Positions 9,601 to 20,630 of a stretch of 26,954 bases of DNA are shown here, one piece after another. The stretch is taken from contig CAKUYM010000023.1 of the NCBI GenBank assembly GCA_934716785.1, positions 1 through 26,954 on the forward strand. The letters run 5' to 3'. The notes beneath the pieces are model-generated. The model saw only the letters and a list, made by a program, of their open reading frames with translations, ran no database searches and was not told the origin of the DNA. The DNA comes from an uncultured Bacteroides sp. Lineage in GTDB: Bacteria; Bacteroidota; Bacteroidia; Bacteroidales; Bacteroidaceae. A program made the translations under genes and the position numbers. The stretch's first letter is position 1; every line of letters begins with the position of its first letter.

Positions 9601-10662
9601 GTACAATGCGCGTACTGGATTGTTTATTTGGTATACGGGAGTATTCAATAAATTGTTGGTAATAGAAAAAGCATCGTTGAAAAACATGTATATTCCTTGT
9701 CCGTCTGTACCTATCCAGACAATGTCTTGAAATTTGTCTTTCATCAGACAGAAGATGCCCGAATGAATATTAGTGGATTGTTTCTGATATTTGATCTTTT
9801 GGTCGGACATATATTTGAGCACAATCAAACCACTGCTTTTGAACCCTATGTAGTAGTCATTTTGCTGTTTGATGATGGACGAGACCTCTCCTTGTTCATT
9901 AATTTCCGTTTTGAGATTTGCGATGAAGTATTGCTGCCTATTATTGAAATCATATTCATACAGTGAATAGGTTTCATCAATAAAATAGACTAAATCGTCT
10001 TCAGAAAATGCCCATAGCAGTCTTTCTTGGTGTTTGAATAGGTTATTGGGAATTAGAGTTACATTTTGTGCTGTCTTGCTGATCTGATAGCTGCGAGTGC
10101 CATTGTCCGAAGTGAAAATCCACAAAGTATTATTGGCGTCGATAGTGACGGTCAGCACCTCTCCGAATGGAACCCGCGGAATATCTAATTGCTGAAAGAC
10201 TTGTTTTTCCCGCTGAAAATAGTAAGTGTTTCCATCATCTTTTACAATGAACAGGTCATTATCATTGCTTTTTGCCATGAAGTTCCTGTCTTTGAACTCT
10301 GAGAAACTGCGGCAGCTCTGTTGTTTGGTATCCAATTGGTCAAGTCCGTAATTTGTTTGAATCCATAATATATTTTCTTCGGTTTCCATGATATTGTTAA
10401 TCAGGTTGCCAGACAATGATGTCTTGGAAGAATTGACGGGATTGTATGCATGCAGGTTTTTATCGTCGAAGATATTCAAACCATCGCACGAGCCAATCCA
10501 GATAATGCCCTGCTGGTCTTGATAAAGAGATAGGATGGCGCTATTGGACAATCCGTCCTGTTGGGAGAATTGCCGTAAGCTATATGAATGGGCTTGGTGT
10601 GAAAAGCAACACAAGATACAAGCCAATAGTGAGATTCTGAAAAAGTAGTGTCTGTTTCTCAT
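6607..10662 (-). CDS. Hybrid two-component system regulator (HTCS): sensor kinase, receiver and AraC domain in one chain
   Basis: HTCS proteins sense a glycan fragment in the periplasm and activate PUL transcription. This 1351-residue chain has a signal peptide (about 1-27). A two-component-regulator beta-propeller follows (about 30-660) with repeated WIGT/WVGT/WFGT motifs near 55, 316, 362, 413, 555 and others. Next come a Y_Y_Y domain (about 700-773) and one membrane helix (about 782-803). The HisKA domain has phosphoacceptor His838 (THEFCTPLTL, where the usual Arg after HEF/HEL is Cys). The ATPase domain has N-box NNLISNAFKY (949-958) and GLGLAI (1015-1020). The receiver has acidic DDD 1095-1097, Asp1138 and Lys1190, and an AraC-type helix-turn-helix spans about 1243-1340. 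It adjoins the PUL enzymes and is their probable activator. Confidence 0.95.
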   Translation of the reverse strand: MRNRHYFFRISLLACILCCFSHQAHSYSLRQFSQQDGLSNSAILSLYQDQQGIIWIGSCDGLNIFDDKNLHAYNPVNSSKTSLSGNLINNIMETEENILWIQTNYGLDQLDTKQQSCRSFSEFKDRNFMAKSNDNDLFIVKDDGNTYYFQREKQVFQQLDIPRVPFGEVLTVTIDANNTLWIFTSDNGTRSYQISKTAQNVTLIPNNLFKHQERLLWAFSEDDLVYFIDETYSLYEYDFNNRQQYFIANLKTEINEQGEVSSIIKQQNDYYIGFKSSGLIVLKYMSDQKIKYQKQSTNIHSGIFCLMKDKFQDIVWIGTDGQGIYMFFNDAFSITNNLLNTPVYQINNPVRALYRDHEHTLWVGTKGDGILRIKNYSPESTLSESFDRISVSNSALTDNSVYCFAPGSADKLWIGTENGLNYYSYKKKQIRDFPVIINGETLKYVHSINELNDSTLWIATVGKGIVKVIFQENNASPTLKSATKIVVDNGRMASNYFFISFQENDSTLWFGNRGCGAYKLNINTEKLTPYRFDDIVNSQTTNDIFAIYKNQKGYWFGTGSGLLYFNQDNLYHHNEGDLFLNNTVHGILGDYQDNLWLSTNQGVVRFNTQTNTGQTYNRENGLSVTEFSDGAFYHDKQTDALFFGGTNGFVTIKSNTYTMKDYMPQIHLKSLTIFGKDHNIYDFLQEKNGEQILQLKYSQNFFSINFIAIDYINGNNYSYSYKLEEVSQQWIESGTSASAIFSNLSPGKYTLLVKYKNNINGQESQPRSLSIYVIPPWYLSYWAYGIYFILFMSLCLFLIYQFVQRYRYKQHRMIENMNREKKEEIYESKLRFFTNITHEFCTPLTLIYGPCEKILSYPNSDSYIRKYGQMIQQNTERLNSLILELLEFRRLETGNKSLSIQQIAVSDKIRTIAESFTELAENQNLSYYLNIQPDVLWNTDISCFNKIINNLISNAFKYTPKQGSITIDLKTENNHLIFRISNSGKGIAKENLAKIFDRYKILDSFEMNGSNSRNGLGLAICKSMTELLNGQITVESVPDELTTFIVTLPELTLTKQDITQEMPKDISPNIHEKPLKLEKTVVDFDASKQTIMVIDDDPSMLWFVSEILVDKYNVSSFSNAKDALASLELKQPDLIISDVMMPDIDGISFARRIKQNKLWSHIPLILLSALHHEDDQVKGIDSGADAYVTKPFNVNYLEKIVYRLIQRKSDLKEYYNSAFSSFQVDNGNLVHQEDHDFLNKVMEIIDKNIENPDLSVDLLSSELGYSTRQFYRKLKPITEKSPADIIKEYRLTVAERLLLTKNFTIEEIMDKTGFSNRGTFYKLFAQRFGMPPRQYREEQKNSVKHTKDNQS

Positions 10663-10689
10663 TTTGTATATCGGACTAATTAGCTGTCA

Positions 10690-10697
10690 CAAATGTA
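10690..10697 (-). promoter_or_regulatory. Bacteroides-type -7 element for the HTCS gene
   Basis: On the minus strand this reads TACATTTG, an exact TAnnTTTG match placed to give a leader of about 20 bases before the ATG at 10662. No TTTG is seen at the -33 spacing, which fits weak constitutive expression of a sensor. The upstream GH2 transcript ends in a strong terminator, so a separate promoter is needed here. Confidence 0.5.
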
Positions 10698-10774
10698 TAT
10701 ATAAATCATGAATTATATGTCGGTGTGATAAGAAAAAGTCAAAATCATCGCTATTTCAAAGTCCGGATAATAAA

Positions 10775-10814
10775 AAATATCCCTTGCTGCAACTATATGT
10801 AGCAAGGGATATTT
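10775..10814 (-). terminator. Intrinsic terminator after the GH2 gene
   Basis: A 14-bp perfect stem, AAATATCCCTTGCT (10775-10788) with AGCAAGGGATATTT (10801-10814), has a 12-base loop. On the minus strand it is followed by TTTATTAT. It begins one base after the GH2 TAG stop codon (10816-10818), so it closes the GH3-GH115-GH2 transcript. Confidence 0.85.
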
Positions 10815-10815
10815 C

Positions 10816-14028
<3,213 letters not shown>

Positions 14029-14051
14029 TTACAATTACATTATATTACTGA

Positions 14052-16121
14052 TTATCTATTTTTAGCTTCTTCCAATTTTGACTGGATTACATTAAGAACC
14101 GCAGCTATATTAAATTTCTCATCAGTCTTGTACCATTGTTCGAATGGTCCGTGCTGAGTGAGATAAATAGCTTTTCTTGCAGAGAGCATTTCATCATAAG
14201 CCATTTGCAGGTTGTCTACCAAAACAGCTTTGTCTGCTTGATATTTATAGGCATAAGTGAAATGATAAAGGGTTTTGCTGAGGTGTTCCATGAAACAGGA
14301 ATAGGCCAATAGATTATCATAGAAAAAACGTTGATAACGTTTCTCTAACTTCGGCATCAACTTTTGGGCACGCTCTGTGACTTCTGCAAATTTTCCGGCA
14401 GACGTTTTCATGCCCACTAATATGGCATCTACTTGGGTCTCGACTCCATTGTCTTCGGGTATTATGCGGAAAACACGCCCCGGTACACGTTCATACATAT
14501 AGAGATCTGGCAATGGTTTGGGATTGAAATGAAAGAAGTCTTCGCCTATATAAGAGATAGCGCGTGCGTAGCGTTGGTCTTGGAAGATAAACTGGCGTTC
14601 CATACCTCCGGGAAAATCGGACTTGCGTTGTGTCCAATAAGAATAGAAATAATCTTTGTATAAAGCAGCAACTTCATCTGCATATTTCTCTCCGAAGTAT
14701 TGGACTGCATAATCATGATTCCACTTATCTGAGTTATAAGCATCATAATCCCATAATAATTTAGCATTGGCAGACATTGTGTACATATATTCACGGAAAT
14801 TGCCAGAGTTGACAACCGACAAATATAGCGGTGATTTACTGTTCACGTAGCGGTAGTTGAATTCCATTTTCCACGGTCCTTCTGCCGGAGCCAGATGTGA
14901 GCCGGTAGATGTAAATTGTAGATTCATGTAATAGCCAAGTTTGACCGGAGTTTTCGGATTGAACTTTTGTATATCGTTGTAAGGATAATGATCTCGGCGT
15001 CCGGAGCAGAATGTCCAAATCATGTTCTCATTAGCTGGCGGCATAACTAAACCGGCTGTTACCAGATCGGCCATCTCATCGTAAAAAGTGGTGCGAATAT
15101 ACGGCTCTTTTTCTTTAGCGTATTGTTTTATGATATCCGTTTGTATCTGCAGCATCTTATTGATTACTTCAGCACGTTCTGATTCCGTCTTTGGAGCATC
15201 CGGGAATAATATCCAGAATGGTTGGTCGCCCGAACCTCTGAAAGCAATGTTCCAAATATTTTCTACTCCGCTTTCCACTACAGTCTGCGCGCCATATTCC
15301 CAAAGTTCCTTTAGTTTGTCGATATTAGCCAATGATAATTCGGGAATCTTTTTCACTTGCCTTACGTCCTTCCAGTACTTGTTCCAGTTTGCGAAAGTCG
15401 TGTTGAGCATGAACATATGATGTGAAGTGACTACGATGCCATATTTCTTGCACATCTTCATCCCTTCACCTATACCGGGATATGCCAAATCTGCATCTTC
15501 GAAAGTATTTAATTTCAGACGGAGTAATGTCTCATAGACTATTTCATTATTCAGGGGTGATAATTTTGTCCAACTTCTATAAAGGTCCTGATCATTGGGA
15601 AGCCAAGAACGATAGCGTACCTGAGGGGATTTAAAGAAAATGTCCGTATCTTTAGGTATCTTAATCTTGTCTTTATGTTCCGGAACCCATGAACACCAGA
15701 ACCATAATGGGGGGACTTTTAGGAATTGCTCAGCAAAAGTGTACACGGCATAGATAGCACCGCGCATATCTTCTCCATCCAGATAAATTCGGTTTGTCCG
15801 ATTATCTACCCATACGCGATGTGATTCAAAACCATCGAGTGGGGCAAATTCTTTTAAGGGCAAATTTAATTTATTTGTTTCTCTATTGACAACGACGATA
15901 GTCGGTTTACCGTTGTCAGGAAGCGTGGATGTTATTTCTGGCTTTACCCCGGTCACTTTCTCAAAGTCACCTGTCAATGTTTTTACAGCCAGCGACAATG
16001 GTTCAGCTTCATTTTTTGCAATTACGATTTTAACCTCTTGCGGATTTATCTTTATCATGTCATCACACGAACCAATGACAAAGGCAATTATTGCTAAAAT
16101 CAGAATCTTAATATTTTTCAT
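14052..16121 (-). CDS. Divergent GH115-like lipoprotein (alpha-glucuronidase family homologue)
   Basis: GH115 enzymes remove (4-O-methyl)-glucuronic acid from xylan. This 689-residue protein has a lipobox IGSC with Cys19 followed by two Asp, suggesting a surface or outer-membrane lipoprotein. Family-like features, judged from memory, are: MRGAIYAVYTFAEQ (119-132), the PLWFWCSWVPEHK segment, SPQVRYRSWLPND (165-177), TSHH (232-235), FRGSGDQP (294-301) and FYDEM (346-350). The residues after LPND and SHH differ from the usual GH115 forms (NDQDL rather than NDEAP; SHHMFM rather than SHHEPM). The chain is shorter than the 850-plus residues usual for the family and probably lacks the C-terminal domain. 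Its ATG overlaps the GH3 stop (ATGA), implying translational coupling. The substrate may not be standard glucuronoxylan. Confidence 0.7.
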   Translation of the reverse strand: MKNIKILILAIIAFVIGSCDDMIKINPQEVKIVIAKNEAEPLSLAVKTLTGDFEKVTGVKPEITSTLPDNGKPTIVVVNRETNKLNLPLKEFAPLDGFESHRVWVDNRTNRIYLDGEDMRGAIYAVYTFAEQFLKVPPLWFWCSWVPEHKDKIKIPKDTDIFFKSPQVRYRSWLPNDQDLYRSWTKLSPLNNEIVYETLLRLKLNTFEDADLAYPGIGEGMKMCKKYGIVVTSHHMFMLNTTFANWNKYWKDVRQVKKIPELSLANIDKLKELWEYGAQTVVESGVENIWNIAFRGSGDQPFWILFPDAPKTESERAEVINKMLQIQTDIIKQYAKEKEPYIRTTFYDEMADLVTAGLVMPPANENMIWTFCSGRRDHYPYNDIQKFNPKTPVKLGYYMNLQFTSTGSHLAPAEGPWKMEFNYRYVNSKSPLYLSVVNSGNFREYMYTMSANAKLLWDYDAYNSDKWNHDYAVQYFGEKYADEVAALYKDYFYSYWTQRKSDFPGGMERQFIFQDQRYARAISYIGEDFFHFNPKPLPDLYMYERVPGRVFRIIPEDNGVETQVDAILVGMKTSAGKFAEVTERAQKLMPKLEKRYQRFFYDNLLAYSCFMEHLSKTLYHFTYAYKYQADKAVLVDNLQMAYDEMLSARKAIYLTQHGPFEQWYKTDEKFNIAAVLNVIQSKLEEAKNR

Positions 16122-18379
16122 GGCTTGATTTCTTTTAATTCACGATTAGGTTTCAACACATTATTTGTCTTACTTGAAAATTTCTTTTTGTTGGTAAAAG
16201 CAGCTGTGGCACGAATGTCCTCAACGGATGCGCCAAACTGAATTTCATATCTGCCTGTTGCTGTTTGCCATTCGGAGTCTGCTTCGTTAAATGATGCCAA
16301 ATCATAAGTGCTGACATGGAAGTGAAGTGTCTCGCTCTCGCCCGGTTTTAGTGTATTTGTTTTTGCAAAAGCTTTTAACTCTCTGACAGGTTTGTCCAAC
16401 CCATTGTTCGGAGCTGCAACGTAGAGCTGTACAGCTTCTTTGCCATCGGCATTACCCGTATTTTTTACAACTATGCTGGCTGTAAAACCGTTGTTGGTAG
16501 CTTTCACGACAGGCTTGCTGTAAGAGAATGTAGTATAGCTCAGTCCGTAACCGAAAGGATAAGAAACCTTCTTGTTGAAGGTGGTGAAGTATCTATAACC
16601 TACATAGATTCCTTCCTCATGTAGCGTGTAGTCTATATTCCGGCGATTATCACCATACTTGGAGCCTGTGCCGGTGGGGAAGTTGTTTACGGCAGGTATA
16701 TCGGAGGCCATGATCGGAAAAGTCATTGTTAGTTTGCCGGATGGAGTCTGTTTGCCCAATAGCACATCAGCTACAGAGTTACCGCCTTCCTGACCGGGTT
16801 GCCATGCCATCAGCAGAGCATCAGGCATTCCTTTCCAGGAGGCAGTTTCCATAACGTTGCCCATATTCATGATCACTACCACTTTCTTATTCAGAGCATG
16901 GAAAGCATTACAAATATTTTCCAACATTTCTCTTTCGTCAATTGTCAAATTGAAGTCATTGTCAATATGGCGGTCATATCCTTCACCGGCTTGACGGCCA
17001 ATAGTGATAATCGCTAAATCATTGGCTGCCGCCAATCGTTCGATACTGCTTTGTGAAACTTTCAGCTCTGCAAGCTCCCTTCTTTCACCACTCACTTTAT
17101 TGGTTTTATCGTTAAAGTCCTTGTGGCTCAAGTAAAGCTGCTTCAGATCTTCATCAATAATCAGTCCTGCATTGGTCAGTCCTGTCATTAGATCTATCAC
17201 ATATGGTTTGTTTACATTGCCTGAACCTGTCCCTCCGGCGATGAAGTTGTATAACGTTTTACCGAACAGAGCTACCGTTTTTATGCCTTTCAGAGGTAAG
17301 GTTTTGTCTTTATTTTCAAGTAATATCATACCTTCTGTTGATGCTTGGCGGGTAAGAGCGGCATGTGCATCCAAATCGGGCTTGTTGCTGAATTTATAAC
17401 CTTTGAAACGTGGTGTTTTTATTATCATTTCCAGCAGTTTCTTTACACGTGCATCTACAATGTCTATTGAGAGAGTTCCTTTCTTTACATTTTCAATAAT
17501 ATCAGCTTCCTGCCAGTCATGTCCGGGTGTCAGTAGCTCATTCCCGGCTGCTATACGGTCAAAGGAAGTGCGGTGCTCGTTAGTCCAATCTGTCATTACC
17601 AAGCCATCATATTTCCACTCGTCACGTAGAATTGTAATCAGTAACTCCGGACTTGATTGTGTCCATGTGCCATTCAGACGATTGTATGAAGACATCACTG
17701 TCCAAGGCTTGGATTTTTGAACCGCAATTTCAAATCCTTTCAGGTACACCTCGCGGAGTGCCCGTTGCGAAACAACCTCATTTACTTCAATACGGTTGGT
17801 CTCTTGGCTGTTCACGGCATAGTGCTTGATACTGGTTCCCACTCCGTTGCTTTGTACACCATTAACATAAGCCGCAGCCATAATACCCGATACAACAGGA
17901 TCCTCAGAATAATACTCAAAATTGCGCCCGCACAAAGGAGTACGTTGTATATTCATGCCCGGTGCCAGCAATACGTCACAACCATATTCCAGTGTCTCCT
18001 CACCGATGGCTTTACCTACATTTTCCACCAGTTCGGGATTCCATGTGCAGGCTAATGCTGTACCTACAGGAAAGCCGGTAGCGTAATAAGTCTGTGAGTT
18101 TCCTTTGCGTGTAGGATTGATACGTACACCGGCCGGTCCATCTGTCAAAATAACACTTGGTATGCCTAAACGTTTTACTTCTTGGGTAGTTCCTGCGGCT
18201 CCCAGTACGCTGTTTTTGCTCAGACTGTTTTCGCGTCCTACCAACAGGCGTGCTTTTTCTTCCAGAGTCAGCTCCTTCACAATTTGGTCTATGTTATCCG
18301 CTTTTAGCGTTAATCGTTGGGCGTAGCTATTCATCCCAACCATAAGTAAAGTTCCTATTGCAATTATTTTAATTCTCAT
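16118..18379 (-). CDS. GH3 beta-glycosidase (beta-glucosidase/xylosidase-type), exported
   Basis: GH3 enzymes are retaining exo-acting beta-glycosidases. The ATG at 18379 is chosen because it begins the signal peptide MRIKIIAIGTLLMVGMNSYA, cleaved before Gln21; an in-frame upstream ATG would add 14 unlikely residues. The 753-residue product has the N-terminal barrel with KHYAVN (185-190) and nucleophile Asp264 in GLVMTDWTNEHR. The alpha/beta sandwich follows, with the GRQAGEGYDR region that usually supplies the acid/base, and then a C-terminal fibronectin-III-like domain (about 640-740). Beta-glucosidase, beta-xylosidase or other exo activity cannot be separated from sequence alone. It is the first gene of the GH3-GH115-GH2 operon, and its TGA stop overlaps the next ATG. 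Confidence 0.92.
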   Translation of the reverse strand: MRIKIIAIGTLLMVGMNSYAQRLTLKADNIDQIVKELTLEEKARLLVGRENSLSKNSVLGAAGTTQEVKRLGIPSVILTDGPAGVRINPTRKGNSQTYYATGFPVGTALACTWNPELVENVGKAIGEETLEYGCDVLLAPGMNIQRTPLCGRNFEYYSEDPVVSGIMAAAYVNGVQSNGVGTSIKHYAVNSQETNRIEVNEVVSQRALREVYLKGFEIAVQKSKPWTVMSSYNRLNGTWTQSSPELLITILRDEWKYDGLVMTDWTNEHRTSFDRIAAGNELLTPGHDWQEADIIENVKKGTLSIDIVDARVKKLLEMIIKTPRFKGYKFSNKPDLDAHAALTRQASTEGMILLENKDKTLPLKGIKTVALFGKTLYNFIAGGTGSGNVNKPYVIDLMTGLTNAGLIIDEDLKQLYLSHKDFNDKTNKVSGERRELAELKVSQSSIERLAAANDLAIITIGRQAGEGYDRHIDNDFNLTIDEREMLENICNAFHALNKKVVVIMNMGNVMETASWKGMPDALLMAWQPGQEGGNSVADVLLGKQTPSGKLTMTFPIMASDIPAVNNFPTGTGSKYGDNRRNIDYTLHEEGIYVGYRYFTTFNKKVSYPFGYGLSYTTFSYSKPVVKATNNGFTASIVVKNTGNADGKEAVQLYVAAPNNGLDKPVRELKAFAKTNTLKPGESETLHFHVSTYDLASFNEADSEWQTATGRYEIQFGASVEDIRATAAFTNKKKFSSKTNNVLKPNRELKEIKP

Positions 18380-18473
18380 GGCATAATGTTTTTTATTAAT
18401 TCCGTTGGGCAAAATTGGCATTTTATTTATAAAATAGCGTATATCGTTGTGACTAATATGTACGTTACGGGAA

Positions 18474-18481
18474 CAAAGACA
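18474..18481 (-). promoter_or_regulatory. Possible -7 element of the GH3 operon
   Basis: On the minus strand this reads TGTCTTTG, one mismatch from TAnnTTTG. It lies eight bases downstream of the perfect GACA-N4-TGTC dyad and has no TTTG -33 element, as expected of an activator-dependent promoter. It would give a leader of about 90 bases. A rival one-mismatch site, CAATTTTG at 18410-18417, is closer to the start. Confidence 0.35.
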
Positions 18482-18489
18482 TGAATACA

Positions 18490-18501
18490 GACATTTTTGT
18501 C
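18490..18501. promoter_or_regulatory. Candidate operator upstream of the GH3 operon (GACA-N4-TGTC dyad)
   Basis: GACATTTTTGTC is a perfect GACA/TGTC inverted repeat with a four-base spacer, preceded by A to give the AGACAT core. A further AGACAT lies at 18477-18482. The same core occurs twice upstream of susC (23882-23887 and 23920-23925). This suggests a site read by the neighbouring HTCS, although binding is inference. Confidence 0.45.
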
Positions 18502-18512
18502 AGTCCCGTAGT

Positions 18513-18541
18513 ATATATGGCATATACAGTTGACCATATAT
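18513..18541. repeat. Inverted repeat in the GH3 upstream region
   Basis: ATATATGG (18513-18520) is inverted as CCATATAT (18534-18541) around 13 bases. It sits between the susD terminator and the candidate operator of the GH3 operon. It could be a second regulatory dyad or an AT-rich coincidence. Confidence 0.3.
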
Positions 18542-18579
18542 CATACCGGCTATATCAGGTAAGGAATAATAAACAATAA

Positions 18580-18608
18580 GGGGCTATCCATAAATACCGG
18601 ATAGCCCC
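18580..18608 (-). terminator. Intrinsic terminator after susD
   Basis: A 10-bp perfect stem, GGGGCTATCC (18580-18589) with GGATAGCCCC (18599-18608), has a nine-base loop. On the minus strand it is followed by TTATTGTTTATTATT. It separates the susC-susD transcript from the GH3 operon. Confidence 0.8.
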
Positions 18609-18652
18609 GTTAGTGTCAGTCAAGGAAAAGACCTTAATTACTGATATTGCTG

Positions 18653-20611
18653 TTATTTGTAATCATTCGGCCATTTCTTAGGCGTAATATTGGTTTCAGA
18701 ACCGTGATAGCCTGGTGTTTGGTTGATATGTCCCAAGCGGTTAGCTTCAACAGTTTCGAAGGGAATAGGCCAATAGATGTGATAAGCACGAATAGTGTAT
18801 TGGTCGCCATCATTTCCGTCGGGTCCTTTGTTGGGAAGATGCTTCTGATAGAAATTGTTTTTCTTCATGACACGATCATAAAAGAAATTGTCGGTCGAAA
18901 AGTTAGCCTTGCTGTAAACCTTTCCATCATATTCCTTTCCTGTAGCTACAAAAATCTGAGAAATACGGGCCAATTCGGTTTTACGTGGCTCTTCTCCATG
19001 GAGTTCGCGAGCACGCTCATCGAGAATTTCGTCTATACCTACACTCGCTAAAGGAGCTGCTTTGGCACGCTCGCGGACTGTATTCACGTCTTTAGTCGCA
19101 TTTGTTATATCCCCTTTCCACCAATAAGCTTCAGCGCGGAGCAAATAGGTCTCTGCAAGTCTGAATACATACCAGTCAGAGTGTTTACCGCTTTGTTGAC
19201 CGCTACGTGTTTCGGGCACGATGAATTTATTGGGGAACGGATAATAAATACGTATAGAGTCTTTAGGATTAGCAAGGCTGCCCTGTTGTACATTCTTGCC
19301 ATACCATTTGCCGGCACCTCTGTTGTTGTACACCAAATCAGTCATTACCCACCAGTTAGGTTGCTTATGACGGAGGTCGGTTTCATTTTTGTTGCCGGCA
19401 GCTTCTGTCCATAAATCGTAATTATATAGATTGCTGGCACGAAGTGAACCGATGCCACGGCCAATCTGCCGATATTGGGAACCATTTCCGTCTTTGTCTA
19501 TAGTATAATAGCTCACCCCGTCAACAACGACTTCTAGGTTCTTGTTCAAATTATCCGCCATACCATTGATACCGTCCGGAGTTCTGATCTTACCGCTGTC
19601 GCCCCATTTGGGAAGGTAATTTCGCATAGTGGCTATTTGTGATTTAGCACCGTCCAGCTGTGCATCTGAGCCATCTGTAGGACCACGGTCTACAACTGTG
19701 TATATAGCTTCTGCGTTAGCAGGTATTGATTTATTGGCATGATAATGAAGGTCAAAGATTACATCAAGCGGTGTGTTCGCACCAATCGCTAATGCACGGT
19801 ATCCTTTGTCTACACTGCTTTTAAAAGCCTCGTCGCCAACAGTCTGGCAATCAGCCAATGCCCCGAAACGAGTAGTCATCAAATGATGCTTACCGTCATT
19901 GATAACTTTGTTGGCTGCTGCAATAGCACCGTCGAAATCGGATGTTGCCAAGCAGAGTTTGGTGAGCAGATGATAGCCGGCAGCGCGGTTTGGCGTACCA
20001 TAGTCAGCTGTTTCTGGGATGTATTCCACATATTGTGACAACTCTTCTTTCATGCATCTCAAGATGCTTTCAGATGTGAAAGAGTAGAAGTCGAGGCGAG
20101 GAGTCTTGGTGGCTTCGAGTACTAAAGGCACATCACCGAATTGCAAAGTCAGGCGATAGTAAGCGTAACTACGGTAGAAATAGCATTGTCCTAATACAGC
20201 ACGGCGTTTATCTTCTGCCATGTTGACGGTTTGTGCCCCATCAATAATATAATTGACGCGTGAGATAATTTTCCATCAGTTGTCCCAGTTGGTACGAATC
20301 TTGATGTCTTTATCAAGGTTGCCGGTAGGCTGTACGTCTTTTTCCAGATTGACAGGGATGTTGGAACCTTCCGACCCCATGACTGCTACATCTGAGAAAA
20401 CAAGTTCGGCTAAGATCGGAGCCATGTGATCATAATATTCATCGCGGACGAGAGAAGCGCAGCTGGTAAGTGTGGCATCAAAACCTTCTTCATTGACCAG
20501 CACATTGTCGATTGTGAAGATGGATAGTGTCTTAGGAGATAGAAAGTCATCGCTACATCCGGCAACCATCATGCTTCCCAATGCAATTGATAATAATATA
20601 TTTCGTTTCAT
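18653..20611 (-). pseudogene. susD: SusD/RagB-type glycan-binding lipoprotein gene with an in-frame TGA at codon 112
   Basis: SusD lipoproteins cap the SusC barrel and bind the glycan at the cell surface. The 5' part (20279-20611, 111 codons) encodes MKRNILLSIALGSMMVAGCS with lipobox Cys19, ending in RTNWDN. A TGA follows (20276-20278), and the same frame then continues without any shift as WKIISRVNYIIDGAQTVN and on to the stop at 18653. The later part has the SusD core: GQCYFYRSYAYYRLTLQFGD, the TPR-like region and the C-terminal RLAETYLLRAEAYWWKGD with RARELHGEEPRKTEL. Full length without the TGA would be 652 codons. The adjacent codon is TGG, so the stop could have arisen from a Trp, Leu, Ser, Arg, Gly or Cys codon by one change. 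TGA serves as a normal stop in several genes here, so recoding is unlikely. Internal restarts would lack the lipoprotein signal. Confidence 0.88.
20276..20278 (-). other. Premature TGA codon within susD
   Basis: The forward bases tca at 20276-20278 read TGA in the susD frame. The frame is open on both sides and both flanks encode SusD-like sequence, so this is a substitution rather than an indel. Confidence 0.9.
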
Positions 20612-20630
20612 AAGTTTTGTATTTTTAATA

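Noticed and set aside
18380..18421. Upstream ATG that would extend the GH3 protein by 14 residues
   Set aside because: The extension would precede the signal peptide with a polar stretch; the ATG at 18379 gives a standard signal sequence.
20276..20278. UGA recoding (selenocysteine or reassigned tryptophan) in susD
   Set aside because: No selenocysteine-type hairpin was recognised, SusD is not a selenoprotein, and TGA ends several intact genes in this window.
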